From Gordonia tangerina (GTDB lineage Bacteria > Actinomycetota > Actinomycetes > Mycobacteriales > Mycobacteriaceae), in the NCBI RefSeq assembly GCF_021556435.1, contig NZ_JAKGCU010000004.1, positions 1 through 64,000 on the forward strand: DNA of 64,000 nucleotides, given 5' to 3'. Position 1 is the stretch's first letter. Each line of letters begins with the position of its first letter. The notes beneath the pieces were generated by a model, which was given only the letters and a program-made list of their open reading frames with translations, was not told the DNA's origin and ran no database searches. Shown here in pieces: positions 1 to 8,424 of the stretch. Position numbers and translations under genes: made by a program.

Positions 1-2
1 CC

Positions 3-113
3 GCAGAACTCAACGCCCGACCCCGCAAACGACACGGCTGGCTCACGCCCGCCGCCAAACTCGACGAGCTACTACGATCAGACCCGTCCGATCCTGTTGC
101 AGCGACCGGTTGA
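3..113 (+). CDS. IS30-family transposase, C-terminal end (partial)
   Basis: Thirty-six codons run in from the left edge and stop at TGA 111-113. The peptide contains LNARPRKRHGWLTP followed by AAKLDELL, the usual tail of IS30-family DDE integrases, where the arginine-rich segment and the GW-TP motif follow the last catalytic glutamate. The rest of the gene, including the catalytic triad and the left inverted repeat, lies outside the window, so I cannot tell whether the element is intact. The stop codon lies 7 bp before a 21-bp repeat array, which may be part of the element end or its insertion target. Confidence 0.6.
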   Translation, partial: AELNARPRKRHGWLTPAAKLDELLRSDPSDPVAATG

Positions 114-120
114 ATCCGCC

Positions 121-183
121 GGTTCTCTCGGCGCAACTCGGGGTTCTCTCGACGCGAAACAGGGTTCTCTCGGCGTACGCCGA
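121..183. repeat. 21-bp-phased repeat array, locus 1 (three units)
   Basis: The core GGTTCTCTCGRCG starts at 121, 142 and 163, a period of exactly 21 bp; the 8-bp spacers vary. On the opposite strand the core reads CGYCGAGAGAACC. The same core and period recur at 36734-36819 and 55959-56035. The array lies between the end of the IS30 fragment and the end of the tetR gene, so it is a gene-end intergenic element. Function unknown. Confidence 0.8.
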
Positions 184-201
184 GGGCGGAACTGTGCGGC
201 C

Positions 202-816
202 TTAGTCGACGCCGACGTCGGCGGTGCCGACCCCCTTCAGACCGCGCCAGGTGATGCCGACGAGTAGGTCGGTGGCGGTCTCGAGGTCCACGTCGCCTTC
301 GGTGATGCGGTCGGCGACAGCCTCACCGGCACCAACCAGGGCGACGGCGGTGAGTTCGAAGTCGATGTCGCGGGCACCCTCGACGGTGGTGCCGGTGCGG
401 ATGAGTTCGGTGACCATTTCGGTGACGCGTTTGCGGCTGTCGACGACAAAATGCGAGAACGTCTGAGTGCCGACGGCGACGCGGTAGAGCACCTTCCACG
501 ACTGCCGGTGCTCGTCGACGAAGCGCAGGAATTCCTTGACGACGGTGTAGGCCTGTTCGCGCTGGCGCAGCGACGGGTCGAAGCCGACGCTCATGGCCTC
601 GATGAAGCGAGTGGATTCGCGTTCGATGCAGGCGCTGAACAGCTCGTCCTTGGATCCGTAGTACAGGTACAGCATCGGCTTACTGATCTCCGCCTCGGCG
701 GCGATGGAATCCATCGACGCCTCGCGGTAGCCGTTCTCGGAGAACACCTTGACCGCGGCATCGAGCATCTGCTGTTCCCGCACCGCACGGGGCAACCGCT
801 TGGTACCGCCGGCCAT
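202..816 (-). CDS. TetR-family transcriptional regulator (Rv0238-like)
   Basis: A 204-residue TetR repressor. The N-terminal helix-turn-helix spans about residues 12-58, with the typical AAxxxFxxxGYxxxSMDxIAxxA pattern and the recognition-helix tail LYLYYGSKDELF. The C-terminal half is an all-helical ligand domain of unknown specificity. I chose the ATG at 816 because AGGAG lies six bases upstream; two in-frame GTG codons further up would crowd the ribosome site. The length equals that recalled for M. tuberculosis Rv0238, which sits beside lpqI, here 14 kb away. A small palindrome at 867-882, upstream of the gene, could be its own operator. Confidence 0.85.
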   Translation of the reverse strand: MAGGTKRLPRAVREQQMLDAAVKVFSENGYREASMDSIAAEAEISKPMLYLYYGSKDELFSACIERESTRFIEAMSVGFDPSLRQREQAYTVVKEFLRFVDEHRQSWKVLYRVAVGTQTFSHFVVDSRKRVTEMVTELIRTGTTVEGARDIDFELTAVALVGAGEAVADRITEGDVDLETATDLLVGITWRGLKGVGTADVGVD

Positions 817-866
817 CACCACTCCTCACCACTAGCCCAGATCGCGCGTCGACGCGTTCGGACCAT

Positions 867-882
867 CTTACCCGGGGGTAAG
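867..882. promoter_or_regulatory. Palindrome upstream of tetR, candidate operator
   Basis: CTTACCC and GGGTAAG are perfect 7-bp arms around a 2-bp centre, 50 bp upstream of the TetR start and 2 bp past the end of the iniR-like gene. TetR repressors usually bind such dyads at their own promoters. A short terminator for the upstream gene is the alternative. Confidence 0.4.
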
Positions 883-883
883 T

Positions 884-3061
884 TCAGCGGTAGCCGACCT
901 CGCGAATTGCGGCCAGGAGTTCCGAGCGGGAACCTGCGTCGAGCCGCCTCCGGATGTTGGCGACATGATGCTCGACGGTCTTCGCCGAGATGAACAGACG
1001 CTCACCGATCTCCCGGTAGGTGTATCCCGCCAGCAGCTCACGCGCAACTTCGGCTTCTCGCTCGGTGAGCGGACCGTCGACGACGGGGGCCGGCGCCGAC
1101 ACCGCGGCCGGCACCCCGGGCATGGATGTCTCGCTCCACTGCCAGGCACGATGCCACGCCGTGCCGGAGCCGAGCGCGCCCAGTAGATCGTCGATCGCAG
1201 CACACTGGCGGTGCAATCGGTCGGCGTCGTCGAGGCGGGCGGCACTGCGCCGGCATTCGTCGACGACGATCAGGTCGTGCAGACTCACCTGCATCGTCGA
1301 CACCGACGGCGCCACCCGCTGCCACCGCGAGGCGAGCGCATCGCGATCATCGGCCCGACGCGCGGCGCCGAGTCCCGCGACGACCGCCCGCAGCCGGGTC
1401 GCCGGTGTCAGGTCGTCGAGGTGCGCGGCCGACCCATCGGTGCCGTCGGCCAGCACCGACAGCCATGACCGCAGCACGTCGCGGTCGCCGGGCGACACGG
1501 CCTCGACACCCTCGACCAGTGCTCGCGCACCGTCGAGTTCGCCGCGGCAGAGGGCCAGCGCGAACACCGGCCACACGCACGGCCGCAGCGACTCGGCATC
1601 CCCGACCGCCGACCAGGCCGCGATCACCGCGTCGCAGGAAGTGCCCCCGTCGCCTGCGTCGAGCAGATAGCCGATGACGGTGTCCTCGGCATGCCGCAGC
1701 GTCGACGGTGGTCCGGTGCCGGCGGCGCGCACGGTGTCGGCCCCGCCCCGGTCGCCGACGCCGAGCAGCGCGGTCACCGCAGCGGCGCGATGCACTCCGA
1801 GGTGCTCGGTACCCAACCAACCGAACAGCTCGGCGGCATGGCCCGGACGCCCGGCCGCGGTGGCGACCTCGGCGGCCACGGCGACGGTGTCGGCAACCTC
1901 CGGCCCCGGCTCGCAGCCGGACTGCAGCACCTCGTCGAGCAACGCGGCCGCCCCGACCACGTCGCCGGTGTCGAGGATCAGTCGCGCGCGATGCGGACGC
2001 AGCATCGTCGGCGCTCCCCCACCCCGTTCGGCGGTCACCAACAGCGCCGCGGCACGCTCGGGTGGCGCCTCGTCAGCGGCCGCACGCAGAGTGTCGACGA
2101 TGACCGTGCCGGTGAGGCCGGCCTCCACCGCGCGGACCGCATCGTCGGCGGTCAGGTTGCCGGTGTCCAGGACGGTCTGCGCGACCCGTCGGCGCAGCAC
2201 ACCGAGGCGCACCTCGCCGACGACGGCCCGCAGCGTGTCGATCAGTTCGGGCAGTGGCCGGTCACAGGCCCCCAGCAGGCCGGTGCCGCGGGCACGGTCG
2301 ACGGCATCCCCGGCATCGCGCGGTTCGAGCTCCAGGATCGTCGACACCGAGTGTGGATCGAGTGCGGCGCCCACAGCGGCCACCGCCAGCACGTCGAGCG
2401 CGTCGTCGTCGAGGTCACCGAGCAGCTGGTGATGCCAGTCGCGGGCGATGCGGGTCGCGACGGCGACCGGGTCGAGTTCGGTGAGCGCATCGGGGTCCTC
2501 GATGTCCTCGCCACGCACGGCCTCGAGCGCGACGTCGATCAGGGCGCTCGCGCCGCAGCACCGTCGACGGATGTGGGAGGCCTCGGTCGGGGTGAGGGAC
2601 ACGCCGAGTTCGACGGCCCGGTCGATCACGTCGCCGGTGGACATCGCGGGTCGTTCGAGTTCCATCCCGCTGCGTCGGCCCCGAGCGATGAGGGCGGGGA
2701 GCTCTCGGCCGCGGCGACGTTTCTGGGTGGCGCCGACCAGAGCGATCTGTCCGCGCTCGAGGCGTGCGGCGAGGTCGGCCACCACGTCGCTCGGCCAGGT
2801 GTGCAGGTCGTCGGCGATCACCACCGGGCGTGTGCCGGCGCTCGTCGACGCTCCAGCCGGTCCCACCACGACGTGCGCGCCCGCGTCCCGCAGGCGGTGC
2901 TCGACCGTCGCCAGCAGTCCTGATCGGCCGGTGCCGGGCGGACCGACGATGAGCGCACAGTCTCCGGCACCGCTACCGAGCCGTTCGACGACGTCGTCGA
3001 TCCAATCGCGGGCCGCGGTCGCCGACCGCCGGTGTGCCGCATCTGCCGTCTCCACCGACAT
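884..3061 (-). CDS. iniR: IniR-like STAND/LuxR transcriptional regulator
   Basis: A 725-residue protein with an N-terminal nucleotide-binding domain (GPPGTGRS, residues 40-47; a Walker B-like VVIADD near 79), a long alanine-rich helical middle, and a C-terminal LuxR helix-turn-helix over the last 60 residues (LTEREAEVARELL, then YREIGERLFISAKTVEHHV). This is the layout of large LuxR ATPase regulators such as mycobacterial IniR (Rv0339c), which controls iniBAC under cell-wall stress; iniB, iniA and iniC follow divergently here. The usual Walker A lysine is an arginine, so nucleotide turnover may be reduced. The ATG at 3061 lies 5 bp after the stop of the Hsp70-like gene, so the two are probably co-translated. 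Confidence 0.75.
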   Translation of the reverse strand: MSVETADAAHRRSATAARDWIDDVVERLGSGAGDCALIVGPPGTGRSGLLATVEHRLRDAGAHVVVGPAGASTSAGTRPVVIADDLHTWPSDVVADLAARLERGQIALVGATQKRRRGRELPALIARGRRSGMELERPAMSTGDVIDRAVELGVSLTPTEASHIRRRCCGASALIDVALEAVRGEDIEDPDALTELDPVAVATRIARDWHHQLLGDLDDDALDVLAVAAVGAALDPHSVSTILELEPRDAGDAVDRARGTGLLGACDRPLPELIDTLRAVVGEVRLGVLRRRVAQTVLDTGNLTADDAVRAVEAGLTGTVIVDTLRAAADEAPPERAAALLVTAERGGGAPTMLRPHRARLILDTGDVVGAAALLDEVLQSGCEPGPEVADTVAVAAEVATAAGRPGHAAELFGWLGTEHLGVHRAAAVTALLGVGDRGGADTVRAAGTGPPSTLRHAEDTVIGYLLDAGDGGTSCDAVIAAWSAVGDAESLRPCVWPVFALALCRGELDGARALVEGVEAVSPGDRDVLRSWLSVLADGTDGSAAHLDDLTPATRLRAVVAGLGAARRADDRDALASRWQRVAPSVSTMQVSLHDLIVVDECRRSAARLDDADRLHRQCAAIDDLLGALGSGTAWHRAWQWSETSMPGVPAAVSAPAPVVDGPLTEREAEVARELLAGYTYREIGERLFISAKTVEHHVANIRRRLDAGSRSELLAAIREVGYR

Positions 3062-3066
3062 CGGCG

Positions 3067-4809
3067 CTACCGGCCGAGGCACAGCAGGTCGGTGACACCG
3101 CACACGGTGTCGCCGGCGCCGCCGACGATCTCGCCGGGCAGCTGGGTCAACCCGCCACCGCCGGAGCCACCGCCATTACCGCCACCGCCGGAACCGCCAC
3201 CGTTACCCGAGTCCGCCGGGAACTCCGGCGGCGGGCTCGGCGCCGGAGGGTTGGGGCTGGGATTCTGAGTGCCCGGAGAACCGGTCCCCGGAGCCTGGGT
3301 GCCAGGGGTCTGAGTGCCCGGGGCCTGGGTACCGGGCACTTGAGTGCCCGGAGCCTGGGTTCGAGGGGCCTGCGTGCCCGGCGCCTGAGTGCCCGGCGCG
3401 GTGGGCGTGCCCGGCTGATCGGCCGCGGTGGTCCCCGGCGCCGTCGTGGTGGCACCCGACGCACCGTTGCGACTCTCGAGTTGTTCGGCCTGCAGCCCGG
3501 CCGTGCCGCCGGCCGGTGATGTCCGACTCGAGGGTCCCTCGGTGACCGCGGCCCCGGCCGGCGCGGGTGTGGCCGGTTCCGAATGCCCGACGAGGCCGGT
3601 ACCCACCGACAGCCCGGTAGCGGTGATGACGGCCAGCACCGCGGTGCCGACGGCCACCAACGTGCCTCGTCGACGGCGACTGAGCCGGGGTTCGGGTTCG
3701 CCGACCGGCAGTGCCGGCGCCGGGATGATGCCGCGCACCGGCGGTTCGGTGGGTTGCACCGCGGTCGCGGCGGCGTCGACCGGCAGGATGGCGGTGGACG
3801 CGGCCGACACGCGGGATTCCAACAGGATGGCCCCGGCTGCCGGGGCGGTGATCGGGTCCGGGTCCACCACCACGGAGGCTCGCGCGGCGGTCGAGAGCAG
3901 TTCGGCCACAAGTGGGATCGCCGCACCACCGCCGGTCGCGACGATCGCGCTCACCTGGGTGGGCTCGACGTCGGCGGCGATGAGTGCCTCACGGATCAGC
4001 GCGGCCGATTCCAGGATCGGGGCGCGCAACAGATTCTCGACGTCCTCGCGCACCAGCCGGGCCTCGGTGTGCACCGAGGCGACCGCGACGTCGACGACGG
4101 TGTCGGTGTCCACCGACAGCGTCTCTTTCGCGGCGCGGCAGTCCGCGCGCAGACGTTCCAGGTCGTCGAGCACCGTCGGATCGGCCATGGTGGTGGCCGC
4201 CGCGCCGAGCGCCGACGCGGCGCCGGTCACCTCGAGCACCTCGGCGAGCAGCAGCCGGTCGAACTCGCGACCGCTGACCGCCGACGACATCAGCGGCTGC
4301 CCGATCACCTCGGGATCGTCGCCGGCCCGGACCACCGACACCGTCACCGCCGAGGCGCCCAGATCGTGGCACACCACCACCGAATCGTCGGCGAACGATC
4401 CGTGTGCATGCTCGGCGGCGGCGACCACGGCGGCGGAGGTGGGCTGCCAGCCCAACTCCACGCCGGTCGGCCCCAGGCGGTCGTCGACGCTGCGGCGCGC
4501 CGCGTCGAGCGCATCGGCGCTCCAGCTGTCGGGGTGGGCGATCGCCAGCCGCGCTGACGACACGTCGGCGACCTCGTCGGCCACCGCCTGCACCATGGCG
4601 ACAACCGCGTCGGCGAACAGGTCCGCGGCAGCGATCGGGTCGCCGTCGGCGTCCACGAGCGCGACGGGGTCACCGACCCGATCGAGGAAATCGTCGCGGC
4701 CGACGAGTCGGGTCGTCTCACGCGTGATCGTCGCTTCCCACGCGGCGTCGGTCGCCACCGTCGCCACGCACGTGTCGGCGCCGATCTTGACACCGATTCC
4801 GAGGGTCAT
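3067..4809 (-). CDS. Hsp70-like actin-fold protein with transmembrane anchor and exported Pro/Thr/Gln stalk
   Basis: 580 residues. Residues 1-335 form an actin/Hsp70-type ATPase: phosphate loop 1 at LGIGVKIGAD, phosphate loop 2 near CHDLGASAVTV (about 147), adenosine loop at ATGGGAAIPLVAELL (about 291). A basic stretch (RRRR, about 378) precedes one membrane helix (about 382-408). After it comes a low-complexity tail with about eight GTQxP-type pentads, a proline cluster, Gly/Ser-rich linkers and a final CGVTDLLC motif whose two cysteines could form a disulfide. The substrate-binding domain of true DnaK is absent. The ATG at 4809 has AGGAG eight bases upstream. It is the first gene of an apparent two-gene operon with the IniR-like regulator and diverges from iniB, which suggests a role in envelope-stress signalling; that is inference. 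Confidence 0.7.
   Translation of the reverse strand: MTLGIGVKIGADTCVATVATDAAWEATITRETTRLVGRDDFLDRVGDPVALVDADGDPIAAADLFADAVVAMVQAVADEVADVSSARLAIAHPDSWSADALDAARRSVDDRLGPTGVELGWQPTSAAVVAAAEHAHGSFADDSVVVCHDLGASAVTVSVVRAGDDPEVIGQPLMSSAVSGREFDRLLLAEVLEVTGAASALGAAATTMADPTVLDDLERLRADCRAAKETLSVDTDTVVDVAVASVHTEARLVREDVENLLRAPILESAALIREALIAADVEPTQVSAIVATGGGAAIPLVAELLSTAARASVVVDPDPITAPAAGAILLESRVSAASTAILPVDAAATAVQPTEPPVRGIIPAPALPVGEPEPRLSRRRRGTLVAVGTAVLAVITATGLSVGTGLVGHSEPATPAPAGAAVTEGPSSRTSPAGGTAGLQAEQLESRNGASGATTTAPGTTAADQPGTPTAPGTQAPGTQAPRTQAPGTQVPGTQAPGTQTPGTQAPGTGSPGTQNPSPNPPAPSPPPEFPADSGNGGGSGGGGNGGGSGGGGLTQLPGEIVGGAGDTVCGVTDLLCLGR
3259..3393 (-). repeat. Tandem 15-bp repeats coding GTQxP pentads
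   Basis: Nine five-residue units of the GTQAP type (one reads RTQAP, one GTGSP) are encoded here, inside the extracytoplasmic tail of the Hsp70-like protein. The regular Pro/Thr pattern suggests an extended, perhaps O-glycosylated stalk. Copy number could vary by slippage. Confidence 0.75.
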
Positions 4810-4822
4810 CACCCACACTCCT

Positions 4823-5091
4823 GTCCTCGCACCCGGATCGGAGTCGACAGTTCCGACATCACCCGTTGCCGGTGATGGCCCTGGTCTCCAACGGTGCGCT
4901 TGCTGAGTGTGTCGCGCTCAGAGGGCCTTTCGTTAGCTCTAGGCAGAGAATGGGGACAAAACCCCGAGGGTGCCCCGGGGCCCGCCGAAGAACCCGGGAT
5001 TTTCCCCGATGCGGCGCCGGTGACGGTGTCCCTACCGTCGGATTCACGACACGAGATCACCTTGGTCTCGTCCGACGAGGGGACGATCCTG
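4823..5091. promoter_or_regulatory. Divergent control region between the Hsp70-like gene and iniB
   Basis: 269 bp without a gene. A perfect inverted repeat, CATCACC-N7-GGTGATG, spans 4857-4877, 48 bp upstream of the Hsp70-like start. A GGGG-ACAAAA-CCCC hairpin lies near 4951-4965. TACCGT at 5033-5038 is a plausible -10 element for iniB, giving a leader of about 45 nt with the Shine-Dalgarno GAGGGGA at 5078-5084. The inverted repeat is the best candidate site for the IniR-like regulator or another stress factor. Confidence 0.5.
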
Positions 5092-8000
5092 ATGGCCACC
5101 AACGCCGTACTCGACTTCATTCTCGGCCTGCTGCGCGACGACGAATCGATTGCCGCGTACTGCCGCAACCCGCAGGCCTCGCTCGACGCGGCCGGCCTGC
5201 ACGGGGTGACTCCGGCTGACATCTCGGCCGCCGCGCCGCTCATCGCCGACGCCGGTCTGGTGTCGGCGGGTGCCGGCATCGGGGCGATCACCGGCGCCGG
5301 CGCAGCGCTGGGCGGCGGGGCCGGATTCGGTGGCGGAGCTGCCGGCGGTGCCCTCGGAGGGGTGGGCATCGGCGGTGGCGCTGCCGGTGGGGGCGGGGTC
5401 GGCCTGGGCGGTGTCGGGACCGGCGACATCGGACTCGGCGGCGGCTCGATGGGCGGTGTCGATCTCGGCGGTCTCGGTTTCGGGTTGGGAGGTTTCGACC
5501 TCGGATCCTTCACCGTCGGTGACATCGACTTCGGGTCGGCGCTCGGTGGCATCGGGCTCGGCGCGATCGACCTGTCCGGATTCCAGGTGAGCGATCTGGA
5601 TCTGGGCGGCATCGCGTTCGGCGATCTCGACCTCGCCGGACAACTCGCGGTGATGCTGGGCGCCACCCTGTCGGCCGGGCTGGCGGCGGGCGGTACGGTG
5701 GCCGCCCAGTTCGGCGGCACCATCGGTGCGGCGCTGGACACCATGCTCGCCGGCGGGATGTCGGCGGCGGCGGGTATCGGCGGGCAGGCTGCGGCGGCGC
5801 TGTCTGCAGCGCTGGGGGCCGAGGGCGCACTCGTCGGCCAGTTCGCCACCGCACTGGATGCCGCGCTCGAAGCGGGCGGCGGTCTGGCCGGTGCCGTGAG
5901 TGGCGGACTGTCCGGGGCGTTGAGTGCCGGTCTGGAACTCGGCGGTGCGGCCGCCGGCGCATTCGGCGCGACCCTCGGCGGCCTGGTGGGCGCCGGGATC
6001 GGCGCGGGCGCCGGACTCGGTGCCGAACTGGCAACCGCATTGTCGGCGGGGCTCGGCGCCGGTGGCGCAGTCTCCGCGGTGTTGTCCGGAGCGTTGGGCC
6101 TCGACGCCGCGCTGGCCTCCGAACTCTCGGCCGCATTCGCCGGGACCCTGGCCGCGGCCGGTGGTGTGGAAGCCGCGCTGAGCGGACTGCTCGACGCGCA
6201 GGCCATCAGCGAACTGTCCGGTGAGCTGGGCGCCACCCTCAGCGGTGGGTTGGCCGCCGGACTCGGTGCCGGCGGCGCGGTCGCCGCCGAACTGGGTACC
6301 GCGGTCACCGCGGTGCTGTCGGCAAGCGCGGCGGCCGTCGGCGGGATCGCGTTGACCGGCGGCGCCGGCCTCGGTGCGGTGATGGGTGGTGCCGTCGCCG
6401 CCGTGCTCGGGGTCGGCGGCGGCGCGGAGGCCGGATTGTCGGCTGCCCTCGACGCCGCGCTCGGCGCCGGCCTCGATTCGGTCATCTCCGCAGGTGGTGA
6501 CCTCGAAGGGGCCATCGGGGGCGCCTTGTCGTCGACGCTGGCCGCGGGTGGCGACGTCGCCGCCGACCTGGGTGCCGCTCTCGGCGGGGCGTTGGGCATC
6601 GCGCTCGACGGTGGCCTGGAACTCGACGGACTCTCCGCGGGCGCCGCCCTCGACGGGCTCCTCAACGCGGGTGCCGGGCTGGACACCTCGCTGTCGACCG
6701 TGCTGTCCGGGGCGCTGGGCGCCGGCGGCGAGGTGGGCGCCGACCTCGGCGGCGCGCTGGCGGGCGCGCTCGGCGCCGGCGGCGTAATCGGCGCGGACCT
6801 GACGGGTCTGCTCGACGGTGGCCTCACCGGCGATCTGTCGGCGGGGCTCGCCGCGGTCGGCGGTGCCGGTGGCGACATCGCCGCCGCCTTGGGAACCTCC
6901 CTGGGCGGCATGCTGGACGGCGCCGTCGGCGTCGACGGCCTGCTGTCGGCCGCATCCGGCGTCAGCATCGGACAGCTCCTCGCCGCCGACCTGGGCACCG
7001 CACTCGGCGTCGACGGCGCACTCGTCACCAACCTCGGCAGCTCGCTGGACGCCGCGCTCGGCGGCTCGCTGTCCGGCGCGTTGGGCGGGGAGGTCTTCAC
7101 CGGCACCACGGCCGAGCTCGGAGGGGCACTGTCGTCGGCGCTCGGCGCCGGCGGTGAGGTGGCCGCAGGGCTCGGCGGTTCGTTGGGGGCGGTGCTCGGT
7201 GCGGCGTACTCGGGGGATCTGGGTTCGGAGTTGACCGGGCAACTCAACGCCGGCACCGACCTCACCACCGCGGTCACCTCGACACTGGGTACCGCACTGG
7301 ACCTCGACGCCTCGGCCGCCGACGGCATCACCGCCACCCTCGACTCGAGCCTGCACTCCGTCGGCGGTCTGGGCGGATTGGTGACCGGTGAGATCGATGC
7401 GATCGCGAACCCGACGCTCGCACTCACCGACACCGGGTTGTCGGCGACCGGACCGCTCTCGGTCGGCGGCTCGCTGGCATCGACCGGACTCCTCGGCGAC
7501 GACCTGTCGCTGACCGGCGACTCCGGCGTCACAGGGGCCCTCACCGGCGGTCTGGACAGCGGACTCGGGCTCACCAGTGGGCTGGGTCTGGACAGCGGGC
7601 TGGGTCTGGACAGCGGGCTGGGTCTGGACAGCGGGCTGGGTCTGGACAGCGACTCGGGGCTGGCCGGTGGTGCCGGTCTGGCCGGTTCGGCTGCCGGCGC
7701 GGTGGACCAGACCGTGCAGGGCGCCGGCGTCGATCTGGGTCTGTCCGGTGACGGCTCGGCATCCGGCGGCGGCGAACTCGGTGGCGCCCTGACCGGGGGC
7801 ACCGGCCTGACCGACGGTCTCGGTTTGCAGAGTGGCCTGGATCTGCCGGGCGGTTCCGCAGACGGCGGACTCGACGTCGGCGGTGTCACCGATGCCGCGG
7901 GTCAGGTCACGGGTGGACTCGACAGCACGGTCGGCGGCGGGCTGGATGCGGCGGGCCAGGTGACCGGCGGACTCGACAGCACCGTCGGTGGCGGCCTGGA

Positions 8001-8358
8001 TGCGGCGCTCGGAGGCCCCGCGGCCTCGCTGAGCGGTGGTGCGGACGGCTCGGCCGACGCGTCGGCCTCGGCGGCCGGTGGAGCGGACGGCTCGGCCGAC
8101 GCGTCGGCCTCGGCGGCCGGTGGAGCGGAGGCATCGGGCGGTGCCGACGCCGACAGTTCGCTGACCGGTTCGGCTACGAGCGCCGCGGATGGCGCGCTGT
8201 CCGGAACCGTCGACACCGCATCCGGGTTGACCTCGGATCTGTCCGGCGGACTCACCGGCGGACTGACCAGCGGGCTGTCCGGTGGACTCGGCGGAGACAC
8301 AGATGCGGGCGTGACCGACACGGATACGTCCGACCACGACGGGTTGCTCGGCAACTGA
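5092..8358 (+). CDS. iniB: Giant IniB-like glycine/alanine-rich protein
   Basis: 1088 residues. Residues 1-70 (ATNAVLDFILGLLRDDESIA, then a YCRNPQASLDAAGLHGVTPADI stretch) match the IniB N-terminal domain. The remainder is Gly/Ala/Leu/Asp-rich and built from loose repeats of the type LGAGLxAGGxVAAxLGxAL, then exact short repeats near the end. IniB of M. tuberculosis has 479 residues, so this one is more than twice as long. No classical signal peptide is seen. The ATG at 5092 is chosen because a GAGGGGA site sits seven to eight bases upstream and the conserved domain starts there; the open frame extends to 4894 without a second ribosome site. It is the first gene of iniB-iniA-iniC. IniB is thought to act at the cell wall; its exact role is not known. 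Confidence 0.8.
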   Translation: MATNAVLDFILGLLRDDESIAAYCRNPQASLDAAGLHGVTPADISAAAPLIADAGLVSAGAGIGAITGAGAALGGGAGFGGGAAGGALGGVGIGGGAAGGGGVGLGGVGTGDIGLGGGSMGGVDLGGLGFGLGGFDLGSFTVGDIDFGSALGGIGLGAIDLSGFQVSDLDLGGIAFGDLDLAGQLAVMLGATLSAGLAAGGTVAAQFGGTIGAALDTMLAGGMSAAAGIGGQAAAALSAALGAEGALVGQFATALDAALEAGGGLAGAVSGGLSGALSAGLELGGAAAGAFGATLGGLVGAGIGAGAGLGAELATALSAGLGAGGAVSAVLSGALGLDAALASELSAAFAGTLAAAGGVEAALSGLLDAQAISELSGELGATLSGGLAAGLGAGGAVAAELGTAVTAVLSASAAAVGGIALTGGAGLGAVMGGAVAAVLGVGGGAEAGLSAALDAALGAGLDSVISAGGDLEGAIGGALSSTLAAGGDVAADLGAALGGALGIALDGGLELDGLSAGAALDGLLNAGAGLDTSLSTVLSGALGAGGEVGADLGGALAGALGAGGVIGADLTGLLDGGLTGDLSAGLAAVGGAGGDIAAALGTSLGGMLDGAVGVDGLLSAASGVSIGQLLAADLGTALGVDGALVTNLGSSLDAALGGSLSGALGGEVFTGTTAELGGALSSALGAGGEVAAGLGGSLGAVLGAAYSGDLGSELTGQLNAGTDLTTAVTSTLGTALDLDASAADGITATLDSSLHSVGGLGGLVTGEIDAIANPTLALTDTGLSATGPLSVGGSLASTGLLGDDLSLTGDSGVTGALTGGLDSGLGLTSGLGLDSGLGLDSGLGLDSGLGLDSDSGLAGGAGLAGSAAGAVDQTVQGAGVDLGLSGDGSASGGGELGGALTGGTGLTDGLGLQSGLDLPGGSADGGLDVGGVTDAAGQVTGGLDSTVGGGLDAAGQVTGGLDSTVGGGLDAALGGPAASLSGGADGSADASASAAGGADGSADASASAAGGAEASGGADADSSLTGSATSAADGALSGTVDTASGLTSDLSGGLTGGLTSGLSGGLGGDTDAGVTDTDTSDHDGLLGN
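7584..7655 (+). repeat. 18-bp tandem repeat in iniB (GLGLDS units)
   Basis: GGGTCTGGACAGCGGGCT repeats at 7584, 7602 and 7620 without change, and at 7638 with a diverged end. It encodes six-residue units of the type GLDSGL. Exact DNA identity points to recent slippage. Confidence 0.85.
8041..8124 (+). repeat. 42-bp direct repeat in iniB
   Basis: Two copies, starting at 8041 and 8083, are identical at the DNA level and encode the 14-residue unit ADGSADASASAAGG. Just upstream (about 7905-7990) a longer unit coding DAAGQVTGGLDSTVGGGL is also duplicated. Confidence 0.8.
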
Positions 8359-8424
8359 TCCCACGCCATCCCGCGACACGCACCGTCGCCGCGTTCCGTC
8401 CGACCCCGTTACCGTGAGAGCACC

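Noticed and set aside
121-183. 21-bp repeats considered as a CRISPR array or iteron-type origin.
   Set aside because: Spacers of 8 bp are too short for CRISPR; no rep gene, AT-rich stretch or DnaA boxes are near.
4894-5091. Upstream in-frame extension of iniB to 4894.
   Set aside because: No ribosome site, not protein-like, and the IniB domain plus GAGGGGA support ATG 5092.
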